From Nitrosospira sp. 56-18 (lineage in GTDB: Bacteria > Pseudomonadota > Gammaproteobacteria > Burkholderiales > Nitrosomonadaceae), in the NCBI GenBank assembly GCA_001899235.1, contig MKVR01000032.1, forward strand, positions 1-33,493: DNA of 33,493 nucleotides, given 5' to 3'. The notes under the pieces were generated by a model. It did no database searches. It had not been told where the DNA came from and was given only the letters and a program-made list of their open reading frames with translations. Positions 1-9,100 of the stretch are shown piece after piece. Made by a program: the position numbers and the translations under genes. Position 1 is the first letter of the stretch, and each line of letters opens with the position of its first letter.

Positions 1-90
1 CGCAACCAGGTGCTGCAGCAAGCCGGCACGGCGATGCTGACCCAGGCCAACGCCATGCCGCAATCGGTGCTGTCCCTGCTGAGAGGCTGA
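1..90 (+). CDS. fliC: flagellin, C-terminal end (partial)
   Basis: The first 29 sense codons and a TGA stop at 88-90 are the extreme C-terminus of a flagellin. The residues read QQAGTAMLTQANAMPQSVLS and end in LLRG. This is the conserved D0 coiled-coil tail that packs in the core of the flagellar filament and is needed for export and polymerisation. The 5' part lies outside the window, so filament length and variable-domain type cannot be judged. Its place directly before fliD-fliS-fliT supports the call. Whether it is fliC itself or one of several flagellin paralogs cannot be told from this fragment. Confidence 0.85.
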   Translation, partial: RNQVLQQAGTAMLTQANAMPQSVLSLLRG

Positions 91-547
91 TCGGCACGGC
101 CGAGATTGCCCGGTGCGGCTCGGCGAAAATGTAGAAAAAGTGGAAGCAGAAACAGGAATCCGGGGTGATCGACATGCCCCGGGTTTCAGTTCCGAACGGT
201 TTTGAATCGAAGAATGATCTCAATAATGCGCATCTGTAGCGAACTCACCATGCAGGTGAACGTCGTTACCGCGGACAGCCTTTGTGGATCATGGCCCTAA
301 ACTGGAAATGAGCGATCAGCCGCCGGATTGGGGATCATATCGGCAACCGGACCGGAACCGTTGCCGCGGGCGTGCCGGTCTCGTTACGACCCCCGCAGGC
401 CAGGAAGGAACTGCTGTAAGCGAAGCTTGAACCTGTGCGGGCCAGCAATCGGAAGCGGCGGGTGATCGGCGACGATAAACGCAAGGAAAGTAGGATCGAA
501 ACAAAGTCGAGGCGCAACGGCGCATCGCGGGGAAGTTGGAGAAAAAC
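91..547 (+). other. 457-bp intergenic region between flagellin and fliD
   Basis: I see no gene here. It holds the two hairpins downstream of the flagellin stop and presumably the fliD promoter. I could not find a clean sigma-28 site: a GACGATAA at 471-478 resembles the -10 half, but no TAAA lies at the right distance upstream. The Shine-Dalgarno GGAGA at 538-542 belongs to fliD. Open frames crossing the region on either strand look like shadows. Confidence 0.5.
157..186 (+). terminator. possible flagellin terminator hairpin
   Basis: A GC-only stem CCGGGG (160-165) pairs with CCCCGG (177-182) across an 11-nt loop and is followed by GTTTC. There is no proper U-run, so it may only be a stabilising 3' hairpin of the flagellin mRNA. 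A second, weaker hairpin (GCCGAG 99-104 with CTCGGC 119-124) lies just upstream. Confidence 0.35.
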
Positions 548-2557
548 ATGACAATGTCGGCAGCGGGTATCGGATCGAATCTTGACGTGGATGGCATCGT
601 CAGCCAGTTGATGGCGGTGGAAAAGCAGCCGCTTGCGCTGCTGCAGAAACGCGAAGCGGACTACCAGGCCAAGCTGTCCGCATACGGATCCCTCAAAGGT
701 TCGCTTTCGGCCTTCCAGACCGCCATGCAGGGTCTGGCTGATGGCAGTAAATTCCAGGCGGCGACCGCGAGTGCGGCGGATTCCTCGGTGCTTGCCGCCA
801 GCGCAAACGGCAAGGCGGTGCCCGGCAGTTACTCCGTCGAGGTGCAGCAATTGGCGCAGCAGCAGAAAATCCGTTCCGATGGATTCGCCAGCACCTCCAC
901 GGTGATAGGAAGCGGCACGCTTACCATCCAGTACGGCGCATACGATAGCGGCTCCAACACCTTCACCCTGAACAATGCGAAACCCGCGCAAACCGTGACG
1001 ATCGATCCGGCCAACAACACGCTCTCCGGAGTGCGCGATGCGATCAACGCGGCAAATATCGACGTAAGCGCGACCATCATCAACGATGGCGCCAGCAACC
1101 GGCTGGTAATGACCAGCAAGGATACGGGCGCTTCCAGCAGCATCAAGATCAGTGTCGCCGACGACGACGGAAACGATCTGGATGCATCCGGGCTTTCGCG
1201 GCTCGCTTTCGATCCCACCGCAGCGGCGGGTACGGGAAGAAACATGGCCGAGGTACAGCCGGGGCAGGACGCCAAACTGAAGATCGACGGGATAGACATC
1301 AGCAAGCCATCGAACACGATTACCGATGCGATCGAGGGCGTCACGCTCAATCTGCTCAAGAGCAATACCGGCAGCCCGACCACGCTGACCGTCGGGCGCG
1401 ATGTCGCCGGCGTCAAGGCGTCCGTGGAAGCCTTTGTCAAGGCATACAACAATGTCAGCCAGACCCTTGCAGGCCTCAGCGCATATAACGCCGCGACCAA
1501 GACTGGCGCGGCGCTGCAGGGGGATTCGACCACGCTGTCGATCCAGTCCCGCATACGCGCCACGCTATCCGCGACCGTGGGCGCAGCCGCGGCCGGAGGT
1601 GGATTGAGCTCGCTGTCGGATATCGGGGTGGCTTTCCAAAAAGATGGCACCCTGGCGCTGGATTCCACCAAGCTGCAGGCTGCGCTGGATAATAATTTCA
1701 ATGGGATCGCCGGACTGTTTTCCGCGCAGGGGAAATCCAGCGACAGCCTGGTTTCCTACGTCGGATCTACCGGGAATACAGTGCCGGGAAACTACGCCGT
1801 TACCGTCAGCAGGCTCGCGGCCCAGGCCAGCGTGGCCGGAAGCCAGGCCGCGGGTCTGACCATCACCGCGGGTATCAACGACCAGTTGGACATCAATGTG
1901 GACGGCACTCTGGCAAGCATCACGCTCTCCGCAGGAACATATGGATCGGCGGATGCGCTGGCTGCGGAGGTGCAGAGCAAGCTGAACGGCACGGCGGCAC
2001 TCCTGAATGCCGGAAATGCCGTTACGGTTTCCCAATCCGCAGGCGTGCTCACTATTGCTTCAGCCCGCTACGGTTCCGCCTCCGCGGTGAGCGTCATGGG
2101 CGGCAATGGCGCAGCCAGCTTGATGGGGGCGAGCCCCGTCTCCGCCGCGGGAGTGGACGTGGCCGGCACGATCAATGGCATCGCCGCTACGGGAATAGGG
2201 CAGACGCTTTCGGCGGCCGTCGGCGATCACGCGGAAGGGTTGCGGGTGAATATCAATGGCGGTCCGCTCGGTTCACGCGGGAATATCGGTTTTTCGCGCG
2301 GATACGCCGATCAGTTGAATACGCTGGTTAGCGGCTTTTTGACAAGCGACGGGTTGATTGCCAGCCGTACCGACGGGCTTAACGCCAGTATCAAGGATCT
2401 CGACCAGCGCCAGAGTGATTTCAATGATCGCCTGACGGCCATCGAAGCGCGCTACCGGGCACAATTCACCGCGCTGGACACCATGCTCAGCAGCCTCAAT
2501 CAGACCAGCGCGTATATGACCCAGCAGTTGAGTGCTTTGCCGACCAAATATTCCTGA
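548..2557 (+). CDS. fliD: flagellar filament-capping protein FliD
   Basis: FliD (HAP2) forms the cap at the filament tip under which exported flagellin folds and inserts. The N-terminus carries the signature GIGSNLDVDGIVSQLM and a coiled-coil FliD_N domain over roughly residues 1-100. The FliD_C domain runs from about residue 240 to the end, finishing in a heptad-like helix (YRAQFTALDTMLSSLNQTS). A flagellin-hook IN-like motif lies near residue 414 (NYAVTVSRLAAQ). At 669 aa it is longer than the enteric protein (about 470 aa), mostly through the surface domains. I chose the ATG at 548 because GGAGA at 538-542 sits 5 nt upstream; a TTG at 536 is possible but would overlap that site. fliS starts 14 nt downstream, so the two are probably cotranscribed. 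Confidence 0.95.
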   Translation: MTMSAAGIGSNLDVDGIVSQLMAVEKQPLALLQKREADYQAKLSAYGSLKGSLSAFQTAMQGLADGSKFQAATASAADSSVLAASANGKAVPGSYSVEVQQLAQQQKIRSDGFASTSTVIGSGTLTIQYGAYDSGSNTFTLNNAKPAQTVTIDPANNTLSGVRDAINAANIDVSATIINDGASNRLVMTSKDTGASSSIKISVADDDGNDLDASGLSRLAFDPTAAAGTGRNMAEVQPGQDAKLKIDGIDISKPSNTITDAIEGVTLNLLKSNTGSPTTLTVGRDVAGVKASVEAFVKAYNNVSQTLAGLSAYNAATKTGAALQGDSTTLSIQSRIRATLSATVGAAAAGGGLSSLSDIGVAFQKDGTLALDSTKLQAALDNNFNGIAGLFSAQGKSSDSLVSYVGSTGNTVPGNYAVTVSRLAAQASVAGSQAAGLTITAGINDQLDINVDGTLASITLSAGTYGSADALAAEVQSKLNGTAALLNAGNAVTVSQSAGVLTIASARYGSASAVSVMGGNGAASLMGASPVSAAGVDVAGTINGIAATGIGQTLSAAVGDHAEGLRVNINGGPLGSRGNIGFSRGYADQLNTLVSGFLTSDGLIASRTDGLNASIKDLDQRQSDFNDRLTAIEARYRAQFTALDTMLSSLNQTSAYMTQQLSALPTKYS

Positions 2558-2571
2558 TAGGAGAACGTGAA

Positions 2572-3069
2572 ATGTATTCCGCATCCCGCTACGGCACCAG
2601 CGCCTACGCCCGCATCGGACTCGAAACCGGCGTATTGGCTGCCAGCCCGCACAAGCTCATCCTGATGCTGTTCGAGGGTGCGCGGATTGCGCTCGCGTCG
2701 GCCCTCGTTCACATGAAGAATGGCGAGATCATCGCCAAGGGGGAGGCCATCTCCAAAGCCATCACCATCATCACTTCCGGGTTGCAGGCCAGCCTGGAGA
2801 TAAAAGCGGGTGGCGAGCTCGGCGAGCGGCTGTACGCGCTCTACGATTACATGAGCCGCAGGCTGCTGGAGGCCAACCTGCATAACAAGCCGGAATATCT
2901 GGAAGAAGTGGCTCGCCTTCTGGGGGAACTGAATGATGCATGGGAGGCGATCGGGCCGGCTTCGACGGTATCCGCCATGCCACCCATATCATCCATATCA
3001 TCCGCCGCTCACCATTCCTACGATTCACCGGTTTCGACTCTTTCCTCGAACAATGGGCACGGAAAATGA
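2572..3069 (+). CDS. fliS: flagellin export chaperone FliS
   Basis: FliS binds the C-terminal helix of flagellin in the cytoplasm and stops it polymerising before export. The start MYSASRYGTSAYARIGLETG, the segment ASPHKLILMLFEGA and the later YDYMSRRLLEANLHN are family hallmarks of the four-helix bundle. At 165 aa it is longer than typical FliS (about 130 aa). The extra length is a Ser/Pro-rich C-terminal tail (about residues 130-165) that looks disordered. A clear AGGAG lies before the ATG. The stop codon overlaps the fliT start as ATGA at 3066-3069, implying translational coupling. Confidence 0.93.
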   Translation: MYSASRYGTSAYARIGLETGVLAASPHKLILMLFEGARIALASALVHMKNGEIIAKGEAISKAITIITSGLQASLEIKAGGELGERLYALYDYMSRRLLEANLHNKPEYLEEVARLLGELNDAWEAIGPASTVSAMPPISSISSAAHHSYDSPVSTLSSNNGHGK

Positions 3070-3416
3070 AGGATACCGACTCCATGAATGATTCCGGAAG
3101 CCTTGCAGGATTCGAATACATAGCCCAGGTGACCACCGAAATGGCTGAAGCGGCCCGAGCCGGAGAATGGGAAAAGCTCGCAGGACTGGAGCGGCATTGC
3201 GCGGCCAAAGTTGCCCAGATCAAGGCGATGCAGCCGGTACAGCTCACGAGCGAGATGCAGCGCCGCAAAATCGAACTGATACATCAGATCCTGGCCAATG
3301 ATGCGGAAATCCGCAATTTCACCGAGCCCTGGATGAAACGCCTGTGGTCGCTGCTTGGCAGTTCCAGAATGGCGAGACAGGTAGGGAAAGCTTACGATTC
3401 GAGCGCGTTCGAGTAA
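3066..3416 (+). CDS. fliT: FliT-like flagellar chaperone
   Basis: A 116-aa, mostly helical, charged protein in the position and of the size expected for FliT, the cytoplasmic chaperone of FliD that also regulates late flagellar expression in enterics. Sequence conservation in this family is low, so the call rests on context plus helical patterns such as EMAEAARAGEWEKLAGLERH and RKIELIHQILANDAEIRNFT. The frame is open from 2940, but I chose the ATG at 3066: it overlaps the fliS stop by 4 bp, gives a family-typical length and avoids a 126-nt overlap. A second ATG at 3084 is possible. Confidence 0.8.
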   Translation: MKDTDSMNDSGSLAGFEYIAQVTTEMAEAARAGEWEKLAGLERHCAAKVAQIKAMQPVQLTSEMQRRKIELIHQILANDAEIRNFTEPWMKRLWSLLGSSRMARQVGKAYDSSAFE

Positions 3417-3423
3417 TCGCCGC

Positions 3424-3451
3424 TAAACCAGTGGCCAGAACCTGCCGATTT
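3424..3451 (+). promoter_or_regulatory. candidate sigma-28 (FliA) promoter
   Basis: TAAA (3424-3427) and GCCGATTT (3444-3451) match the TAAA-N15-GCCGATAA flagellar consensus, except that the spacer is 16 nt and the last two -10 bases differ. It lies in the only real gap of the flagellar block, 77 nt before the fliK-like start. It could give the fliK-like/flhB-like pair its own late-class transcript. This is a visual match only. Confidence 0.4.
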
Positions 3452-3527
3452 TATCTGTTGATGCTGCTTCCCGGTCTTCTCGAGGCTGGAAGGGTCGAGG
3501 TGGACGAGAAAATGCGAGGTCTTTGAT

Positions 3528-4643
3528 ATGCTTGCGCTCGATGCGTTGAATGCGTTGGCCCGGAGCTCCGCCGGCGCGCTCCTGGCGCGCAGGCAGCCCG
3601 GTGAATTGGCGCTGCTCGCGGGCCTGGAGCCGGGGCGGCGCCTGGGTGCGCGCGTGCTCGGCAAGCTTCATAACGGCGAGTTCCTGGTCGAACTGGCCGC
3701 GCGGCATGCAGGTGGGCAGGAGGGGCAGGCGGTGCAAATGCGGTTGCCGGCAGGCGTGCGTCCGGGCGATCTGCTGAATCTCGTTTTCGTCTCGCGGGAG
3801 CCGCGTCCGACCTTCATGATTGCTGCCGAAGATTCTCCCTTCTCGCAGGGCGTATCATCGCGCGTCAGCGATGCCGGTCGTTTTATCGATCAGTTGCTGC
3901 GCCAGCCGGCGGCGGCACCCGCGGGGCTGACGACGTTGTCGAGCACGGGATCTCTTCTTGTGGGGCCACCGCTGGATAGCGTGCAGCTTGCGAAAAGCCT
4001 CGCAGGAGCGCTGGATCGGAGCGGGTTTTTCTACGAATCCCATCAGGCGCAATGGGTCGCAGGCTTGAGATCCTTGCCCAGATTACTGCTGGAGCCTCAG
4101 GCCCGGCTATCTTCCGAAGCCGGTCTCGCCGCCGCACAAGGGGAAGGGGCGGAGGCAGGCAGCATCATCGGTGGAGAAGAAGGGGGTCCAGCCGCGCCCT
4201 CCATCGCGCCAGGAACAGCCGGCGCAAGCGATCCCGTTCATCCGGCTGCCCTGGCATTGGTGCGGCAACAACTGGATATGCTGGAAACGCGGCAATTCGC
4301 CCTGCAGGGAATGGCCTGGCCGGGTCAGGTCATCACGTGGGAGGCGGCACAGGAAATAACGCAAGACCGGGGAGAATCGGATACTCGGAATCCGGGGGAG
4401 AGAGAGCAAACCGCTTCCGCCTGGCGCACCACAGTGCGTCTCGTCCTCCCCCGGCTTGGCCAGATCACCGCAAGCCTCCGGCTTGACAAGAGCATCGGAT
4501 GCGCAGTAGATGTGCGCCTCGGCGCAGCGGAGGCAGGCACCGTGGCCGCGCTGCGTGCCGGCATGGCGCCATTGGCGGATGGCCTGAAAGCAGCGGGGAT
4601 CGAATTGATGGGCATGGAGGCGGCGCATGATGAAGCCTCCTGA
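3528..4643 (+). CDS. fliK: FliK-family flagellar hook-length control protein
   Basis: A 371-aa protein with the architecture of a FliK-type hook-length regulator: an Ala/Gly/Leu-rich N-terminal half, a low-complexity linker (about residues 205-235) and a C-terminal Flg_hook-like domain from about residue 238. Within that domain, VRLVLPRLGQITASLRL (near 303) and the following VDVRLGAAEAG segment are the typical beta-rich core. Related proteins measure hook length and trigger the FlhB specificity switch. It is shorter than classical FliK, so it may be a second FliK-like paralog of the kind found with flhB-like genes. GAGG at 3516-3519 precedes the ATG by 8 nt. Its 3' end overlaps the flhB-like gene by 17 nt. 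Confidence 0.8.
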   Translation: MLALDALNALARSSAGALLARRQPGELALLAGLEPGRRLGARVLGKLHNGEFLVELAARHAGGQEGQAVQMRLPAGVRPGDLLNLVFVSREPRPTFMIAAEDSPFSQGVSSRVSDAGRFIDQLLRQPAAAPAGLTTLSSTGSLLVGPPLDSVQLAKSLAGALDRSGFFYESHQAQWVAGLRSLPRLLLEPQARLSSEAGLAAAQGEGAEAGSIIGGEEGGPAAPSIAPGTAGASDPVHPAALALVRQQLDMLETRQFALQGMAWPGQVITWEAAQEITQDRGESDTRNPGEREQTASAWRTTVRLVLPRLGQITASLRLDKSIGCAVDVRLGAAEAGTVAALRAGMAPLADGLKAAGIELMGMEAAHDEAS

Positions 4644-5046
4644 ACCACCTGCCTTACCTGCCTTGCCTACCTTGTCCGTGACATCCATACCGCCGGAATC
4701 CTCCATGTTTCCTGCGCTTCCTGCATCCCCAGCGTCCCATGGCGCGGCGGTGGCGCTGGCCTATCGGGATGGCAGGATAGCTCCTCAAGTCGTTGCAAAA
4801 GGCCGGGGGGTGGTGGCGGAAGCCATAATCGAGAAGGCGCGCGCCCATGGCGTATATGTGCACGAATCGCCGGAACTGGTATCTCTGCTGATGCAGGTGG
4901 ACCTCGATCAGGCGATTCCACCCGAACTCTACCGCGCAGTGGCTGAACTGCTCGCCTGGCTTTACCGGCTCGAAGCGGGAGTTGTTCTCCCGCTCTCGCA
5001 TTCGCTTCCCGCGATAGAAAATATGATGAAGGATCGAGACGGTTAG
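4627..5046 (+). CDS. free-standing FlhB C-terminal-like protein (FhlB/FlhX type)
   Basis: A 139-aa protein matching only the cytoplasmic C-terminal part of FlhB, the export-switch protein of the flagellar type III apparatus. After a Pro/Ala/Ser-rich leader of about 38 residues it shows AVALAYRDGRIAPQVVAKGR, then HGVYVHESPELVSLL and IPPELYRAVAELLAWLYRLE, the FlhB_CC signature. There are no membrane helices, and the autocleavage NPTH motif is missing where FlhB would have it, just before the AVALAY segment. Such stand-alone copies can act as or modulate the FlhB switch domain; that role here is inferred. It overlaps the fliK-like gene by 17 nt, so the two are coupled. Either ATG (4627 or 4630) could be the start. 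Confidence 0.85.
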   Translation: MMKPPEPPALPALPTLSVTSIPPESSMFPALPASPASHGAAVALAYRDGRIAPQVVAKGRGVVAEAIIEKARAHGVYVHESPELVSLLMQVDLDQAIPPELYRAVAELLAWLYRLEAGVVLPLSHSLPAIENMMKDRDG

Positions 5047-5052
5047 AAAGCC

Positions 5053-5094
5053 CTGGACAAATCCCTGCTGGGGATTTATTCAGCGCTTCCTTAG
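5053..5094 (+). repeat. dispersed repeat copy forming a hairpin between convergent genes
   Basis: CTGGACAAATCCC (5053-5065) pairs with GGGATTTATTCAG (5071-5083) with one G-U wobble and one mismatch around a 5-nt loop. The 20 nt at 5072-5091 match the reverse complement of 33406-33425 at 19 of 20 positions, so this is one of at least two copies of a repeat. It lies between the convergent flhB-like gene and the orphan gene, and probably serves as their transcription stop although it lacks a long T-run. Confidence 0.65.
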
Positions 5095-5101
5095 CTCCGT
5101 C

Positions 5102-6019
5102 TTAGCGGGTCTGGGTTTCCTGGCCAGCTAGCGCCAGTATGCCCTTGAGCGTGATGACGCTGGTCAGCGCTTCCATAGGGATACGGGCCTGGCTCTCGTT
5201 CGGGTCCCTATACCGGAATACCTGCGCCTCCGCTTCCTGGCCCTGGGGCGGCGAAAGAAAAACGAGCGGCTCGGGTATGGCCTGGATCGGCAGCGAGATA
5301 GTCAATCCGTGTTCCAGGCCGCGAACTCCCGCAGGGTAGTCGGTGAAGGTGAAGGAGATGATCCGCTTCAATATCTGCACGTCGAATCCATCGGGTGTCA
5401 GCCTGAAGGGAACGCGAAAGCTTGCTTTTCCCATGTCGAAGCACAGCAATCCGTCGTGAAAAGGGGACGCGGCATCTCTGCCTTTGCATTGCGGCCGGGA
5501 TTTGCATATTTCATCGAATTCTTCCACATCGGGAAGCGCGTCGTGAGTATTCGTGTATTCGACTATGGTGCGGCTCCATTTTTTGTCCCAGGCATCATCC
5601 CGAAAGGTCCAGCGCCTCTGGCGAAAGCAGGTCAGTTCGTATTCCCGCAAAAGCTGGTATATCACAAGAGAATATCTCCCGCACATGGGCGCCTCGAAGT
5701 TGAAGGTTTTCGTGGTGGTGATGCTGTGGCTCCAGTTGACTTCGTAGCCGAAAACTTCCTTGATCGTCGCCTTCAGCTTGAGGATATCCTCCAGGCCGAG
5801 GGAAGCGCCAATGGATTGTTCGACCGTCTGGCTGGTTTTCTCCGAAACGCCTTCGGTCCGGGCAACCTGGCAGACTCCCGGCGATCCGCATCTCGCCGTG
5901 GTGCTGCTGTCGATATCGATCCATTTCTCATGAATGACGCAATCGATCCTCGTCCGGCCGGAATCGAGATCAACGGATACTTCCCCAATTTTCTTCCGGC
6001 CGCTGAAATAAACAGCCAT
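5102..6019 (-). CDS. orphan protein of unknown function (305 aa)
   Basis: I do not recognise this protein. It starts MAVYFSGRKKIGEV with no signal peptide and has no obvious membrane helix. Residues about 55-115 hold a Ser/Thr-rich, amphipathic stretch (SEKTSQTVEQSIGASLGL, later SHSITTTKTFNFEAP) of a kind seen in beta-pore-forming and other beta-hairpin proteins; that resemblance is weak and only by eye. Several Cys occur (CGSPGVC, MCGRY, LTCFRQR, ICKSRPQC), with a Trp/Asp-rich middle (WTFRDDAWDKKWS). A strong GGAGGAAGAG precedes the ATG, so it is very likely translated. It stands alone on the minus strand, downstream of hrpA by 137 nt, and is convergent with the flagellar block. Confidence 0.7.
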   Translation of the reverse strand: MAVYFSGRKKIGEVSVDLDSGRTRIDCVIHEKWIDIDSSTTARCGSPGVCQVARTEGVSEKTSQTVEQSIGASLGLEDILKLKATIKEVFGYEVNWSHSITTTKTFNFEAPMCGRYSLVIYQLLREYELTCFRQRRWTFRDDAWDKKWSRTIVEYTNTHDALPDVEEFDEICKSRPQCKGRDAASPFHDGLLCFDMGKASFRVPFRLTPDGFDVQILKRIISFTFTDYPAGVRGLEHGLTISLPIQAIPEPLVFLSPPQGQEAEAQVFRYRDPNESQARIPMEALTSVITLKGILALAGQETQTR

Positions 6020-6113
6020 CTCTTCCTCCAGATTCCAGTTTCGGGCAGCAATCAGGCCGAAGCCGCAGCATAACGCCGATTTATGTGCTTCCTTAACGTT
6101 AGATCACGCCGGT

Positions 6114-6139
6114 AAAAAAGCAAGAGGCCGGCGGGGCTC
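6114..6139 (-). terminator. likely hrpA terminator
   Basis: On the minus strand GAGCC...GGCCTC forms a short GC stem with one bulged base, followed within 4 nt by six T (6114-6119 on the + strand are A). It lies 17 nt downstream of the hrpA stop and upstream of the orphan gene, so it fits an intrinsic terminator. Confidence 0.4.
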
Positions 6140-6156
6140 GGCTGCTGCCCCCCATT

Positions 6157-9100
6157 TCATTCGCCACCCGATCGCTCGATCTCTTCCCATAGTTTCTGCA
6201 ACCGCTTTGCGGAAACAGGATAAGGCGTCTTCAGTTCCTGCGCAAACAGCGAGACGCGCAGCTCTTCGATCTGCCAGCGGAAGCCGGCCAGGGCCGGGTC
6301 GCTGATTCCGGTCTTTTTATGTTGCTGCAGGCGCTGCGCATACCGGTTCCAGAATCCTGCAATGACTGCGCCATGGCGCATGTCGCGCTCCGGGTTTCCG
6401 CCATATTTATCCAGCCGCAGCGACATGCCCTTGATGTAGCGCGGCAGGTGTTGCAGCTGCTCCCATGGCGTGGCGCTCAGGAATCCCGGATAGACAAGGT
6501 GATGCAATTGCTGTTCCAGCTCATTTTTCAGTTTTCCGATACCGGGGCTTCCCGCAGACATCCGCGAAGTCAACGCCTGGGATTCGCTGGCGATGCTCTG
6601 CAACGTCCGCAGTGTGGCCTCCGTGACAGCGGGCAGCCGCACCCTGGCCCGCTGCCGCTGTGCCGCGAATTCCTGCTCGCGCCGGGGCAGCACATCATCC
6701 CCGATGAAAGCGCGGTCGGAAAGAGTGTTCAGGATGTCTTCCCTCAGCGCATCGGTATCGACGAGGCCATGCAGCTGCAAGACTGCCTGGTTCACCATCC
6801 GGCCTTGTCCCCACAGGTGTTTTTCCAGTTGCTTCATCTGTTCCCTGAGCTCGTAGCGCAGCAACTGGCGCACGCCAGCCCGCATGCCTGCCTGCGCCGC
6901 ATCCGGCGTGTCGAACAGGTGGATGGACACCTTGCCCTCGCGCAGCGCCAGCGCCGGATAGCCGATCAGCTTCCTGCCGCCTCGCACGAATGGGATTTCT
7001 TCCGGGAGATCGCCAAAATCCCAGCGTTTTACCTCGTCGCGCTCGACGGGAAGGCACTCTCTCGAGTCCGCCCCGGAGAATGTCAACTGCGCTGCCTCGC
7101 CGAGCCGCGCCCTGAGCTGCGCTAGATCGCGGCTCATGGCCAGCTCTTCCCCTGCTTCGTCCACTATCCGGTAATTCATCAGCAGGTGCCGGGGCGGCTC
7201 TTCATTGGCCCATATGGCAGGTGAAACAGTGGCGCCTGTGCTTTTCTGGATGAAACCCGCCAGGGCAGCCGTGAGCGGGATATTCGCCCGGGTGGCATGT
7301 CCTTGTCGTGGCGTCGCATTTTCTTCCTTCCTCTCCTCTTCGTCCTGATATTCAAGGAAGCATGTTACGAATTCCGGCACCGGCACGACCTGCCGCCGTA
7401 TCTGCTTGGGAAGCGCCTTCAAATACCAGGCGATCTTTTCCCGGATCAATCCGGGAACCAGCCAGCCGAATCGCGCCGGTTCGAGCCTGTTGAGCAGGGG
7501 CAGGGGCACGGTGACGGTTACGCCATCCAGCGGATGGCCCGGCTCGAAGCGATAGGCGAGCGGCAATCCGGAGCCGTCCATGATGAGGGTATCGGGAAAC
7601 CTTGCCTCGGTAACATCGGCTGCCTCATGGCGCATCAGGTATTCGCGGGAAAGATAAAGACAACGCGGATTCTTCTGCTCCGCCTGCCGGCGCCATTTTT
7701 CGAATGCGGCGCCGTTGCTGATTCCCTCCGGAATGATCCCATCGTAAAAGGCGAAGATTTCCTGCTCGTTCACCAGCACGTCCTGCCGCCGCGCCTTGTG
7801 TTCCAGCGCCGCGACTTCAGCGATCAGCTTGCGGTTGTGCTCGAAAAATGGGGCATGGGTGATATAGTCGCCGGGGACCAGCGCGGAGCGTATGAAGATC
7901 TCCCGTGCTTCCCTGGGATTGATCGCGCCGTAATATACCCGCCGCTTCGGCACTACCGTCAGGCCATAGAGCGTAACCCGCTCGAAGGCCGACACCTGTG
8001 CCGTATTCTTTTCCCAGTGGGGATCGAAATAATGTTTCCTGCAAAGCCTCCCGCCTGCCTGTTCCACCCATAGGGGATCTATTCGCGCCACGCACCGCGC
8101 ATACAGCCTGGCGGTTTCTGTCAGATCGGCGGCCACGATCCACTTGGGCCTGGATTTCTTCAGTGCCGAGCCGGGGAAAATGGAAAATTTGATGCCGCGC
8201 GCCCCCAGATACTCGCCATCCTCATCGGCCTTGAACCCGATGTTGCCCAGTAGCCCGGACAGGAGCGCACGGTGGATTTCCTCGTAGTTTGCGGGAATTT
8301 CATTGGGCCTCATTCCCGATTCCATCACCAGCGTATGAAGCTGGCCATGAATTTCGCGCCATTCGCGCATCCTGCGATGAGACAGAAAATTTTCCCGGCA
8401 CAGAGCCGCCAGCTTGCGGCTGGACTTTTTATGTTTCAGCTGCTCATCGAAAAAATCCCATAGCTTCAGATAGCCAAGAAAGTCGGAGCGCTCGTCCTGG
8501 AAGCGCTGATGGGCACGGTCAGCCGCATCCCGGCATTCGAAGGGCCGGTCTCGCGGGTCCTGCACGCCCAGCGCCGAGGCGATGACGAGCACTTCTTTCA
8601 GGCAATTTCCTTCCCTGGCGGCCAGTATCATGCGCGCCACCTTCGGGTCGACGGGAAATTTGGCCAGCCGCCAGCCGATGGGGGTGAGGGCCCGTTCCTT
8701 GCCCGGGATATCCTGTACTGCTCCCAATTCCGACAGCAGCTGGTAGCCATCGGCGATCATCCGGGGCAGGGGAGGCTCCATGAATGGAAAATCCTCGATT
8801 TCGCCAATCCTGAGCGACTTCATGCGCAGGATCACGGCGGCCAGGGATGAACGCAGAATCTCCGGATCGGTGAATTCCGGGCGGCCCAGATAATCTTCTT
8901 CCGGATACAGGCGGATGCACACGCCGCTCATGACCCGTCCGCAGCGCCCGGCCCGCTGGTTGGCGGAAGCGCGCGATATTTTCTCGATCTGCAGTTGCTC
9001 CACTTTGTTGCGGAAGCTGTAGCGGTTGATTCGTGCCAGGCCGGTATCGATCACGTAGCGTATTCCCGGAACCGTAAGCGAGGTTTCCGCTACGTTGGTG

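Noticed and set aside
829-1701. 290-codon antisense frame in fliD
   Set aside because: Overlaps a clear fliD; Ser/Ala/Val-rich translation without domain content.
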